64,000 nt of DNA. Source: Casuarius casuarius (lineage: Eukaryota > Chordata > Aves > Casuariiformes > Casuariidae). Below are positions 1 to 53,400 of this stretch, one piece after another. How positions within the stretch are numbered: the first letter of the stretch is position 1; each line of letters starts with the position of its first letter. Under the pieces are notes generated by a model. That model saw only the letters and a list, made by a program, of their open reading frames with translations, searched no databases and was not told the DNA's origin. Made by a program: the position numbers and the translations under genes. The stretch spans positions 645,634 to 709,633 of the forward strand of contig PTFA01000024.1 of assembly GCA_003342895.1 (NCBI GenBank), written 5' to 3'.

Positions 1-200
1 GTACAGATCGAAAACTCTCCCCTTCTCCCAAATAACCCGATATCCACAATAAATTCAGCAACTACTTCAGTGAAACTCTGAATAACATTTATTAATCCCT
101 ACATGGGAGGGCTTCACCACTAGTTTATAAAGCTTAAAATGCTGGTTTTCAGTTGCTGCAGAAAATCATAGGCACTTCAGGAGTTCTGTTGTATTTCCTC

Positions 201-260
201 TCATCTCTGTTCAGAAGAGTGGGACAAATCCATTCGAAACTAAGTCCTTAACTTAGACCT
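201..260 (+). repeat. Inverted repeat, left arm (60 bp)
   Basis: Matches the reverse complement of 896-955 at 55 of 60 positions by hand comparison (both begin TCATC and end CTTAACTTAGACCT). The inner end runs into a small palindrome, TTAGACCT-TT-AGGTCTAA (253-270). Confidence 0.85.
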
Positions 261-895
261 TTAGGTCTAAAGGAGGATGTTTACAAGGTGGTACTTTTTA
301 AGATCAATAGACTGGACTTAAAGGCTACCTGTAACCTCATAAGGCCCTGTCTTGGACAGACTAGAGTTATCAAGTGTCGCTGAGCAAAGCGTTCAGCAGC
401 TTTTCTGGCTAACGCTGGCCTTTATCAGAGAACAGCCCCAAAAGAAATGTTACTTCTGAGAGAGCAGAACAGAGCTAGACTTCTATTTCAGAAGAGCACC
501 TCTGCTGAGAGGTAAGTCTGCTGCTTTTTCCTGATGTAAATCGTAATTCATTCTCTGCATTACCAGAGCTAGCATTCCTGCACAAGAATCTCCTTTTACT
601 GGGCTTGATACACCAAGTCAAAAAAGACAGTCCCTGCCCCAAAGACTTTACACACTTATAAATGATGTTGTTGGGAGTTATTTATGCATGTTCCTGATAA
701 CATTTCTCTACACTAAAAAACTCCAAACCACAGGTCAAAGGCTGCAGTCCTGCTGATACAGGAGTACATGTCTATTCAAATAATTACAAGACTAAAGCTT
801 AAGACTACTGGATTTTAATACCTACCTTGATGCGTGAAATTGTCATTATCCTGAAAGCAGTACTAGGCTTATGTTTCAGCAAAGGATCTCCCCAG

Positions 896-955
896 AGGTC
901 TAAGTTAAGGACTTAGTTTTGCATAGATTTGTCCCACTCCTCTGAACAGGGATGA
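896..955 (-). repeat. Inverted repeat, right arm (60 bp)
   Basis: Partner of 201-260, 635 bases away. The arms could be ends of a small non-autonomous DNA transposon or two opposed copies of a short repeat. No clear target-site duplication is visible outside the arms. Confidence 0.85.
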
Positions 956-1051
956 ATTTCATTTAGTATCAGAATAGAAATCAGGCAAGAATTAGTACCA
1001 AAAAATGAATCACTATCTTGTTATGGATGCATTATTTTTAATTGCACTTAC

Positions 1052-41360
<40,309 letters not shown>

Positions 41361-41408
41361 GGCAAGGCAGAAGAAGTGTTTTGCTTTTCTACCACTTGAA
41401 GAGTTCCA

Positions 41409-44321
41409 CTGAAAAAAATCTCACTTTCTCTCTTTCAGATGATTATGTAAGTGTTAAGGAATCCACATATACTTTTCGCTGAAGGTTTTAACTCCCTTTG
41501 TCCCAGCTAATTTCATTCTTTCATAAGTAATGTCACAGATATATTTAAACTCTGCCACATGTCAAGAATTTAACAAGACCTTAGGCAAGATGAAGGGGAC
41601 ACGTTTTCTTCAGTTCAGTACATGCAACGTTCCTTGTTTTAAGGACCTTTGATCCCAATATTGCCCATGATTATTCATGCGCAAAAATGCAGCAATAAAA
41701 ATTATCTTGTCTCTGTCCTTTCATTTAGATGATGTAATTAATACTATTGATAAAACTGATCAAAAATGCAAGAGCAAAGCCATCACTGCTTTCAGCATAT
41801 GCACAATCCCATTTAAATAGCTCCAAGTACCAGCCTATACAACTGCTTAAAACAAAGGGGAAAAAAACACTTAATTTCACAGCATATTTTGATATTAAAG
41901 AAGCAGAATTTCTACCTAATTACTGTAATGAAACTAAAGTACAGATTAACTGCTTGTCTAAGGTAACATGGGAAAATATACAAGAAAGCTGAAAATTGAA
42001 CAAAGGTCTTCTAAGACCAGCAGCAAACACTAATTCACATTCTCACAACTTATCTTTGCACAGTGCAGACTGTTCTGTCTCCCTACAACCAAAAAGAAAA
42101 AGAGACTTTTAGTAGGCATCTCTAAGAGGCACTGGGTTATGAACAAAAGCTTCAGTATAGTCAAGAAACCTTGGAAGAAGGCCATTTTCTAAAGTAGTTA
42201 TATTCATCAGACAAGTAACTACAGTGTAACTGTGACAAACCCCAGCCATCTGTAGCGACACAGGTTTATTGTGATAGGCAGTTTACATTAAAAATATGGG
42301 AAAGAATTTGGGGGAAGGGACTCAACAGGAGCAAGCACATCAGTATTTATAAAATGGTGATATAGTTGAGCCAAACAGCCATTACCACTCAAGATACACT
42401 GGTACATTTCTGCAGGCCCTAGCTGTAAGGAAATAGTCTCTGCATTATTTTAAACTTTTGGATACCTTTTAAGTCTTGACACTATCATTTATAGCAAGCA
42501 CCCCTTTTTTCTTGCTTGAATGAGCATCACTTGTAAGGGATTATTAAGTCAGAATAGCAGCAGCTACCAGTTGCTGTTAACTATTGTTAACTAATCCTGG
42601 GTTTGGTTTCAATATGTACGCTAAGGAGTAATGATGATTTATTTGGGGGCATTTAAGAAGCATTTATGAGCATAATACGAAACAGCAACAAATACAGTCT
42701 GTTTTCCAAGACTAAAACCAGACTTCTTTAGCTTAGGTGAAGTAATAAACTTCCAGCAATGGAAGTTAGAATTTTTCCAGGTTTCTACAGCAACAACCAG
42801 TATCCAGTGATAGATAGATAAATATTTCATCAGTAGTGAAGTAGTCCACACTGCACATATTCCATCAGTAACAAAAACATTAAGGTTCAATTGTTTCTTC
42901 TAATCTTAACATTGAAATGACTGGCCAAAGCCAACACTTGCAGAGTGGTTTCAGGCACATAAGCATGCAAGCAACACATGTATGGTATTAAATTTTGCTA
43001 CTCATTCTATTTACTTTTATAAAAGGGAAAACACTCCAGTAAGATGTAGTGACAGTTATTTTTGTCTGGAATCCTTCATTAAAAACCCTGTAACCACTAA
43101 GATGCTTCTTGTTGAAGAACCAACTATATAAAACTTGCCTTTACTTTTGATGTTTGTAAGCTTACCTGCCAATGCTTTAATGATATCTATAACTGAGAAA
43201 AGGCTGTCATGATCAAAAACAAACTAGTATTTTTCCCAAAGGGTATTTATGTAGCAATTTACCACATAACCACAACTATGCTCCATATATCATAATCAGC
43301 TGTCTGCTGTCAAATTAGAGTCCAGGGAAAGTGACAGGACTAGCTAAATGGCACTTGAACAGAAAAAGCATTCTTCCAAAAAAATCCATGATACTTTTTC
43401 AGGTTCCCTTTTGTAGCCTGTTGTGTGCATGAAGAAACTGATAACATAACAAGAGAACTACAATCAGCATGTTAAAGAAACTCATGTAAAGGATATTTTA
43501 CAGGTGCGAGAACAGCTGTGGGAAGTTGACATAAAACACTGCAACTTAGATGTACCAAAAAAGCAGAAGAAAAATTCATTTAAAGGAAAAAAAAAACCTA
43601 ATGAAAGCAAGTTAAAGGGGAAGAAAACAACCAGAAAGGGGTCAGGACAGATTTCTAAATTTTGTTTAAGTGAGGGCCAAAGAGTGAAAATGTGATTTTA
43701 TTCTTTCTTGATGTGTTTGAAAAGCACCCTAGCTTACAGAGAAGATATCCAGATGTATTATGCTATTAACTCCTCATAATACGTTTTTCCTCTTACACTG
43801 TTTTAAAAATGAAAAATGTAGAAAATCAGCACTTCAAAAAATCCCAAGTTTTCCTAATTATTTGTCGATTAACTGTATTGTGATACATGTATCTAAATGC
43901 TTCAGTGAGGACAAAATGGCAGGCATTCATTCACTCTTCATAAAATCTTCTCACAGTCTTACAGTTTGGAATGAATCCCCTCTCTAAGGGAGGTTCGCGT
44001 CATTCTGTATCACAAATTACTAAGAACACAAGACAGAGACCACTTCAGACTAATATTTATTTAATCAGAAGTTTCANTTTCAACTGTAAATTACAATCAC
44101 TAATACACCTGCAAGTGCTTACCACATTTGTTCAACTATCATATGTAAGCATATACTGCATTAGTCAGTTTAAAACAATCACAGTACTTCTTAGTGCAAT
44201 CTGCAAAAGGAGAAAGATCTTGGACCCACTTTGTGGAAATAAATATCAAGTGACAAAAAGATTCAGTTATTTTAGAGTTATGTATATTAAATGAAGTTCA
44301 TGCATGCGCAAGAGTAAAGAT
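41409..44321. other. RAB3IP 3' UTR and RAB3IP-MYRFL spacer
   Basis: Holds the RAB3IP 3' untranslated region, several AATAAA hexamers on the minus strand, and presumably MYRFL 5' sequence at the low end. No further exon, no CpG-rich promoter and no recognisable repeat was found. The spacer from stop to start codon is about 3 kb. Confidence 0.7.
44056..44061 (-). terminator. Candidate poly(A) signal for RAB3IP
   Basis: AATAAA on the minus strand about 260 bases after the RAB3IP stop codon. Further AATAAA hexamers lie at 43697-43702, 42638-42643 and 42265-42270, so the true 3' end cannot be chosen from sequence alone; vertebrate RAB3IP transcripts can have long 3' UTRs. Confidence 0.35.
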
Positions 44322-44404
44322 TTAGAGCTCTTCCTTGTAATAGCCAAGTTTTGCTAGTGACATTTCTCTTCTCAGCTGCATAACTTCCCAGAACATCTGA
44401 TCCA
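44322..44404 (-). CDS. RAB3IP: RAB3IP last coding exon with stop
   Basis: Encodes [20 protein letters not shown] and GYYKEEL, then TAA at 44324-44322. The C-terminus agrees with human Rabin8. Acceptor TTGTTTTAG. The 3' untranslated region follows at lower coordinates. Confidence 0.97.
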
Positions 44405-47400
44405 CTAAAACAACAAAAGAGGTAGAAATGTCATTAACATAATGAAGCAATGAGAATATTTTATTTCNAATGAAATATACAGGCTGCCTTGTTGCACATC
44501 AGCTCAGGGAAACTTCAGAATTAATACTAACATCCATAAAACAAGAATCAATGCATGAGAGCTATTATTGCTTGGTTGGCTTTAACAAAGTTTGTTAAAA
44601 TATTTATTCTGAAAATTGTAAAAGATGGTGCTATAAAAACAATTTAGATTTTTTTTAAATTAGAGAACAAAAATCCAGCAGGACATCTTGTCAGCTTCAA
44701 TTATTTGCAGTTTCTCAATTTTCAATTTCCCTGACCATCAATTCTCATTTTCTGTAAATTTAAAAGATTGCACACACAAAAAAATAGTATAATTTGTAGG
44801 ATAAGCAAATTGTTTCATCACAGAACCTGTGACTTTGTTGAAATACTCCCAATCGTAATCTTTCTTACTCCCTTTTCTTTCTCCCAGTAATCTGACTGCA
44901 GCAATGAATTGGAGAGAAAAAAACCTTTTTAAATTTCATCTGTATTTTGCCAAACATGATGCGCAGCCCTCAAGCTTCTAGATGCCACAGTAATACAAAT
45001 CAAAGTTATTAACTACATAANTGTTCAAGACAAAATAATTTCTGTGCAGCCAGGACTATAATGTAGAAGGAATTCAAAGATTAATTTGTATAAAAAAATG
45101 CAAAGTCTCCCCTACCTATTTCAAAAACCACTTTTTCAAAAATGAGATGCACTTCATAAATGATATCATGTAAAAGTAGAAGCACATGCAATGTATAATG
45201 CAGACAATTATAATGAGCATTCACATTCTAAAGGTGCTAATGAAATATTTACATAAAGCTACAAATGCAATTTTTTTTTAATAGTAAAAATGATAATTTA
45301 ACTGGAACCCCAAACCCAATTTTAACTCAAAACTTCTGGTGAAGAAAAATAATTCTGAAGAAAAAAAAAAAAAAGCCTGAAGCAATGGCAGCAATAACAT
45401 GCTTCCCTTGCTGAAGAGCAAAAGGGGGGAAGGGGATTACATTATCAGTTATGCCTTANATTATCAGTTATGTTTAATAACCAGAGCCCTGATCACAAGA
45501 CTTTGCAATGCCACAGCAAAGGCCAAGAGCTCATTTCTCAGTTGCACTTAGCTAACTTTTTAAAATCTGGTCTCCTGATTTATTTATTTATTTTACAACT
45601 TAACCCAGAACTGTTGTCATTCATGTCAGTTCTCCCTGAAAGACAGTCTGATGATGAGAAAAGATGCACCAGTGCAACAAGAGAAGAAGAAAAAAATCAC
45701 CCAGGTCAAACCAAACTAAAGTTTTTTTGGTCTCTCTAATCAACCAACACTTTTGAGTGAAATAACATTTTATTAGAACCAAAATTCTGGAGGTCAGTTT
45801 CAGGCATTAACAGAACAAAACAATGGAATTGAAAGGCTAAAATGAGGTATTGTGAGAAAAGGGCAGGAGAGAACTGAACTTAAAACATCTCCATTTTCTG
45901 TGAAAGAACCTTAATTTCTTGAGTACTGTGTGAAAAACTATCACTAACTCTTCCCATCAGAGGTTTTCATAAAACTTCTCACTGAACAATGCTGGAGTTG
46001 TTACAGGTGGACTAAAATCACTTTCTTCTTTCTTGTTAACGTGTTCACAGGGTGGAAGCAGAGTCATAGGGATACCACCAAATTCAAGTAATTATTACAA
46101 CAAGTACAAACGTACAGTTTTCCTGTAATGTCAAGTCAGTGTTGTTGCGCACAGGTAACAAGTTTTAGGCAAAAGTACCATTTTTGCTACTCACCATCTT
46201 GCTGCTTCAGAAGTCCTTGTTGGATATACCGAATATATGTAAAGAAGTTGCACACAGAAGTGATCTGAACCGATATAAAAACAATAGTGGTTAATCTCAT
46301 ATGTTATATAATTGTATGGAAAAATAACTACTACTCAAAATGAAATGACAGTAAATCTACTTACCCTGTAACGACAGAAAGGAGAAATGTAGTAATAATT
46401 GCTCGAATCTCCTAATTTGATTCTATGCTTGCATGACTTACTTTGTCCACTGAGAGCACATTTCCTACAAAAATATGAAGTTTGAACAATTTAGGAAGCA
46501 ATTCTGACATTAATGTCTAAATACCTGCACATGTTTAAGGTGCTAATGTAGTTGCTTTATATTAGGACAGGTACCTGCATCTCTGACTTCATTTTATAAA
46601 TTACTATTATTATATTCGGTTGCCTACTATTCAAGTTCCACAAGGATTAATTTTGTTTTAACACTGGTGCATCATAAGGTATTTTGATTTTTAAATCTTT
46701 CTTTAGCTCCTGCATACTTGATCAATTCTGATCATATACTCCCATATTCACCAGTTCAAGTTGGCTCAACAACTTCGAAACAGTGGGATTTCCTTAACTC
46801 TTCATATGTGAAAATAAACAGTTTGAATTATCAGTTGATGCCAACATTTAAACAGAACAGAAGATTTCTGCTTGCTGTTACATTCCATCATAAAAACATC
46901 AGCACTGTCAAATAACAGTCAATTCTCTGAAGGCTGGGCAAGATGCATTCTAAGACCAGCTTTTCATTTATGCCCAAATTTAAATTGCACTTTATATTCA
47001 GAGTATGAAAGAATTTCAGGCAAAGGAAAACAGACTGCCCAGCAATAATTCTTTCTATTGGCATTATAAAAAGTGATGGTAAAATAATCAAATTTACTTT
47101 TTCTGGTGTATTCCAAATATCACATCCACAAACAAGGAAAGGTCACTAGTCACCAGAAATTCTTTCAAAACACAATTTGAGAAAAGGCACACTGAATTTA
47201 AGATATTTTCTCCAACATTCTTCAGGAAAAAAAAATTCTGCACCTCTTGAAAAAACTACTATTAATACAATGTTAATAAATGCAAATAAACCAGGAATCT
47301 AATTTATTTGAAATTTCTATATTGCAACATCTCAGATGAATTATGTTGCTATGGTACCCACTGTTTAATTGGTTCTAAAAGCTGATGCCTCTTCTCCCTT

Positions 47401-50400
47401 TCATTGCTACCTCACATAAAATTAGAGAGTCGAAGAACAAGCAGCCTTTCAAAAGTGGAACAAAAATAACTAAGCTTCTGTGGTTCTAAACAGCNGCCCA
47501 GAGACCCTCAGTCAGCAGCTGGTCCACAGAACCGCAGAGAACATAATAAAACAGAGGAGTGCATATGGCCATCCATAACAATTTATGAGGATTGGCAGCA
47601 GCACATTGATCCAAGAAATCCTGTAGTAGCTGAAACAAGGTGATCTCCACTTCAGTCAAGCTTTTTCAAGACAGACAGACTTTCAATGCTAAGAAAATAA
47701 AGCCCTTTTTTCCTCCTTGCTATAGAATTATCTTCTACGTTTTATCTTCCATCACACCAGGTTAAATGCTGGCATGACAGTTGCTACTAATGACTCCACT
47801 CTGTGCTGTACGGAATACATGCAGCTTGGCGCTTTGTTCCCCACGGGGACAATTACTCTAATCCTGCGGGGAAACCCAGCTGTCTTACTCTAAGGCAGCA
47901 CTTAAACACACATCATCACAAAAGTTATTGAATGGCGCCTGTATGTCAAGAACCTTTCTTCACTATTATCACAACTCCCTGCCCTCCCCTCGCCTTATTT
48001 TGCTGTTGGGCTACTACACACTATTTTATGCATCCGCTCCCCCTCTCCCCCGCCACAAAGGCAACTATACAAGAAAATAATTCCATTAAGAACATTATTC
48101 TAGTTTGTTATTATTGTTTATTATTGTTTTTCTATACTGTGCTACCTATTAAAGAACATTGTTTCAATAAAAAAAATTGTGTTTTTCACTTTAAAAATCA
48201 GAAATGTGGAACTGTCATTCTGATTCAGTGAAAACTGGAACAGCTCTTTCCCATTAAGTTTAGAGCAAACCACAATTGCTGTCAAATTACACTCAAATNC
48301 TGCATATTCCTTACCTATTACTTATCCACAAGCAATAGACCAAAACTTTGTCACTAAATGACAGTTGGAAAGGGAAGGAGGTAGTAAACCTATTTTTTGC
48401 TTTGCTTTAAAGTAACTAAAGTACAATTCATAGACATCTCTAAACAGTTAATCTATAGCCAGCCAACTGTTTAAGGACTAAGTTTTAATTAGGAATATTT
48501 CTTAGATAGGACAAAATAGGTTAAAAGTCTCATGAAACTTTTGAAGGATGCATATGAGTACTCTGGTCTGAGTGAATATTTCATCAAGTCAAGATGTAGA
48601 AAAGTTGCTTGAACAGCAATGATTTTAAATCAATTTGCCAACTGATCTTTAATTACACGTGACTTATTTTAATAGCTTCTAGTTGTCCACATTCTCCACT
48701 GCGTTCATGGAGTGCATGTCATAGTAGCATGTCTTGGAATTGAAATCACCGCTCCTTGAGGAGCTCCATTATTTGTGGCAGGCCCTTCTGATGGGGGGCT
48801 GTTACAGGTCAAAGTACACTTTCTGGTGACAGCAGTAAGTTGAAGAATATNTGAGTTCCTGAATTTTGCAGGCTAGAAATGATCAAAGACTAAGTCACAA
48901 AACATAATTTTCATTTTAAACAGTTTCTTTAAAGGAAGAGTAAAAACTTCCTTTGCCACATGTTAAAAAATATTTTCTCTTCTCAAAAACAACNGGAACG
49001 AGAACTCAAAAACAAGGGGTACAGGAACAAAAAGAAAGAAGAAATCTCATGTCAGGTAGAACCAAATAGCATTTTGACAGAAATTTTCTACCAGAAAAGT
49101 CAGACTTTTTCAAGACTCGAAAGGCTCCAGATTGGAGCCTGGCTTTGCTTGCTTAACCCTAACATAGGCCAAAGTGCACCACAAATCCCTCCTTTCTCTT
49201 CCACATCCATCAAAGCCCTTCTGCCTCAGCCAAGTTCCTCCCACCTAACTTTAAAGCCTTCAACAGTGCCCCCACACAGTCCTGCCTCTGATTCTGCTAG
49301 GACCATCCCAGTTTCATAACCTCCCCTCTTGTCATTCAGCCACACCTCCCACTTTATGTTCAACTCACCCTCATCTCAATTTCATTCCCTCTTCATTATA
49401 TCGCTCCTGCTCACATTCAGAAGACTTGCTCTATATAATTCCTCTTAAATCCTCCAGCTGCCTTTGCCAGTGTTATTATATCTCCTCAATTTCTTACGTC
49501 ACAAATATTCTAGATGCATGGTATTCGGTCTGTACAACTTTGTACCCATTTCTTTTATAATGCCTTCCATGCCATAGCCCCTGTTTTAAGTATCAGGATG
49601 GTCTTCAAGTGAGTGTTATTTTTACAGTCATGTACTACAAGTAAAGTAAGTCACACTCCCAACAAAGGAATTTCTCTTGAAGGCTTGTTCTACATTAGGC
49701 TTTTTTTTTTTTTTTTTTGGTAAGTTCGATTTGTTGTTTACTTTCCCCATAAAATTTTGCAACAGCAATCCTGACATCTCAGATTTTAGGAAATATCTAC
49801 AAGTTTAAGATATACACATTTGAATGAGGTGATCAGTTGGTAGCAGTTTTCTCAATCCAAGAGTTATCTCAAACGGGTCAAGACTCCCCTTTTGTCTGTT
49901 AGTTTAACATACTTTGGTCCCCCACATTCAACTGCAGAAGCTTTCACAAATCGAACAGGTTGCAAGCCAACAGGTTCGATGCTCAGAGTGTTGTTTTCAA
50001 CAGCTTCCAGAACAGCTGAGGCCAACTGCAAAAGAAGTTTAGAAAACAATTAAAACAGCTTAGCATTAACCATTGTTCTCAAATAGTGACACATTTCTGC
50101 CTCTATAAAGCTAGAAATACTGAAAAACTCAACTGATTCAATTACAAATCAGATTTGCCTTATATGCTGCTGTAAGCAAAATGAGAAAGGTCCCATTCCC
50201 AGACTCCAGTTTAAACTCTGCTCTCCAAATAACTGCCTTCCGTGAGGCAAGATAACTCTTTGCAGCAGAGTATGTAGTCAAGCATGTTTTAACTGTTAAC
50301 TATACATTAAATTCATTCCTCATAAGCCCAAACAGCATATACATTTGAACATGTAGTGGTTTTATCAAAGACTGGACATGGCACAAAAATTAGAGCAATT

Positions 50401-53400
50401 TTAAAATAAACAAGGTTTATTGTATTCCATAGAAAAACAAAATGATGCAATATGCCTTCTTTATCTTGCACAAAGGAAATAAGTATCACATCGCAGTTTT
50501 TGAAACATAGCTTTAGAAAAGCATTCGAAGAAATAAAACTAAGCAATAAAGAGAAAAACCAACAGGTAATTGCAACTTTATTAAAGTGGCCTAGCTAAAA
50601 CGTCATCTTCTTGAAACAAAGGGCAGCTTTCCTCAATGTTTTTTTGATGTTAACTCTTTATAAACACACAGCCTTTAGACACTAGAAACACATTAATTGT
50701 TTGACAGGCATCAACAGTTACACAGGTTTACTGTTGAAGTATGGCCAAATAATATTCTACTGTGCATATCTTAAAAACAACGTTAGTGTTGAAGTAGTTC
50801 AAATATCTTTTTCTCTGCCACCTCTCAAAAGCAAAACAGAACAGTACACAAGCATACAAGAGACTACCAAGAGTTAATGTAATGCTTCAGCTAGTCAGAT
50901 AACTGCATTTCCAATTATTCAAAAACATTAAACAATAAAGGACGTGTGTTATTTAACTGCACATCAGTTGATATTCAAAGGAAAATAGGAGCTGGTCACT
51001 CCATGCACAACATCTAGAAAAAATAACTGATATAACTGACAAGTGCTAGTGCTAGAAGTCTCATTCTTTCCTCAAGAGGAAATACAAATCTACAGTGATT
51101 GTATCACCACTGAAGTGGAAAGAACAAAATGAAGTTGCTGGGGAAAAAAACAGGATGGCCTAGTTATACACACTGCAGAAGCAAATCAGTTCCTATAATA
51201 AGGCAAACTTGTGGGAGAGTTTCGTATGATGCTCTATACCAACCATAAGGAATCAGTATACAGTTACATAGANCATTTTCCATGTGAGATCTTTCAGTTT
51301 CTAAAACATTCTTTCATTTTTCATTTTCTTATGAAAAAGGTGATCAATAATAAGGACTAAGCAGAGGACTTGCAGCTGAAACCAATTCCGCATTATTCCC
51401 AGTCTTTCATCTGTATTTGGGGAGGGACAGGGAGATCACAAACAAAAACAAGTCACATCACTGTTTTCATCTAAAACTATATTCCCGAACTGTCCCTCTT
51501 AAACTTTAAATCCCAAAGCTGAGTTCTTACAACTCAAGCTTCCCTTTAAAAAAACATCCAGGTTGTGCTTTCCAGCTGCTGCAATTGATAGAGAGAAGAT
51601 ATGTCCACAAAATCAAATATATTGTGGTCTCTACTGCCCTCTATATAAAGCAGACACAGTGATAGGACAGTATTTCTACAAAAATGTATCTCTGAAATGT
51701 CAGGGGAACACCCACCATCCATTGCTACAAACATCAGATTCAGCCAGACAGCAGTAAAGTCTAAAGAAGGGGTAAGACAGCCTCTACCTGGAGAGGGTGT
51801 ATCTGGAATAGCAAACAGCAAAGAAAAACTGATTATCTCAATACTCCATACTAACTACTTCACTGTAAGCTCTCCCACTGTAATGAAATAAAAAATGCTT
51901 CATATGAAAGCATTTTTACTGCAATCTATTATTGGCTTTATGCAAGATAGTCAAAGGAAAAGTGTCAGTGATGACATTCAGACTACATTACCTCACTTTT
52001 TGAGAAGGTTAAACACGGAAAAATATCTTCCCGATAGATTTTGTCCAAGAAAGGGCATGTTCTGTCCATAGTAGGCTCATCCTTCCAAGATCTGAATTCA
52101 TTATACAGAGATAGGTCAGCCTAAAACAAAGATTCACATATTTTAGTACTGTAGTCATCACACTAGCACTGAAAATGTGTAAACATCCACAGATAAATAA
52201 ACATTAAAACTAAATGCTTTCCATTACACTGTGAAAGAATGCACCCCAGCTATGAGCACCTTCTTAAACCCACTTCCCTGAGACTGTAAATTTGAGCAAT
52301 TCAAAACAAACCATTTTCAAGACACAGACTTAATGCATTCATTGGTCACCATGACACTAATGACAAGCTAATTATCTCTCCCCTATATTCTAAGCTTCCA
52401 GGATAGCTTTGAGAATGTACCAACTATTGTTTAACAGACAAAAGCCAATAATTTGCTTCTTTGCACATCTTCCTTACAGTGTTTTAGCCCATCTGCTTTT
52501 GTGAATCACAGAAAAGCAAGGAAATTTAAAGAAAAAAACAATTGCAATCCTAGACATTTTATATATTCACAGCATTTGAATGTAATGCGTTGCTATCTGA
52601 ATGCCAAAAAGAAAATACACATTTAACAGTAAATGTCCCAACACAGGAAAGCTGGAATTCAATACACAAATCACTTAGAACTTTACTCTTACGCTCCATT
52701 TTACATCTTCAAGTCCAAACTTCCTTCTACAGTATGCTAAAACAGGAAGGGGAGGACATTCACTGAGCCTCACATTAGGCTCCTCATTTGTGAGCTGACT
52801 TCCCCCTATAGTTCCTATAGTTCCAGTCCAATGGAGGAGGGGAGAGGGAAAAAAAAGCAGCACAGTTATTTGAATTGGGAAAATAGGAGTAAGCATGCTC
52901 TGTATTAGAAAAAGATGGTTTTATCTGCTTTGAAAATACCTTGCTTTGTTATCTCCATGTTGCAGTTTTCTGGTGAGAAGGCACCTACTCAGTCCGGTAT
53001 TCAGGAGATGGGTACTAAGTCAACGGTTTCATTAGGAAACAGCCTGTCCCATAGGGTGAATGCCCATTAATGCCTGGATACCTGCTAGGCACTCGCAGAG
53101 CCTATCTGGTTTCGTTTCACTCGACAACAATCCCATTCATGAGTGCCAAGACTGCTCCAGAATGTGAGCCAAGCCCAGTGGGGATGACTGCTTCTGAGGC
53201 ACGCTCCTAATCCAAACTAAAACATCAATGTAGGCCACCCTCCCTCCACCCCCCGTAGGATCATCATCATCCTGATCTGCACTGACTACTCAGACTGGCT
53301 TTGAATCTATTGACACATACCTTCAGTGCTTTTCCCCTCCAACTGTTTGTTAAATCCCTTTCTTGTACTATAGCAGGACTACACTCTCCAAAGACAAGAC

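Larger units (their letters stand above)
1..1051. other. MYRFL sequence downstream of exon 23 (intron 23)
   Basis: No exon matching the remaining C-terminal residues was found. Contains the two arms of a 60-bp inverted repeat (201-260 and 896-955). Confidence 0.6.
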
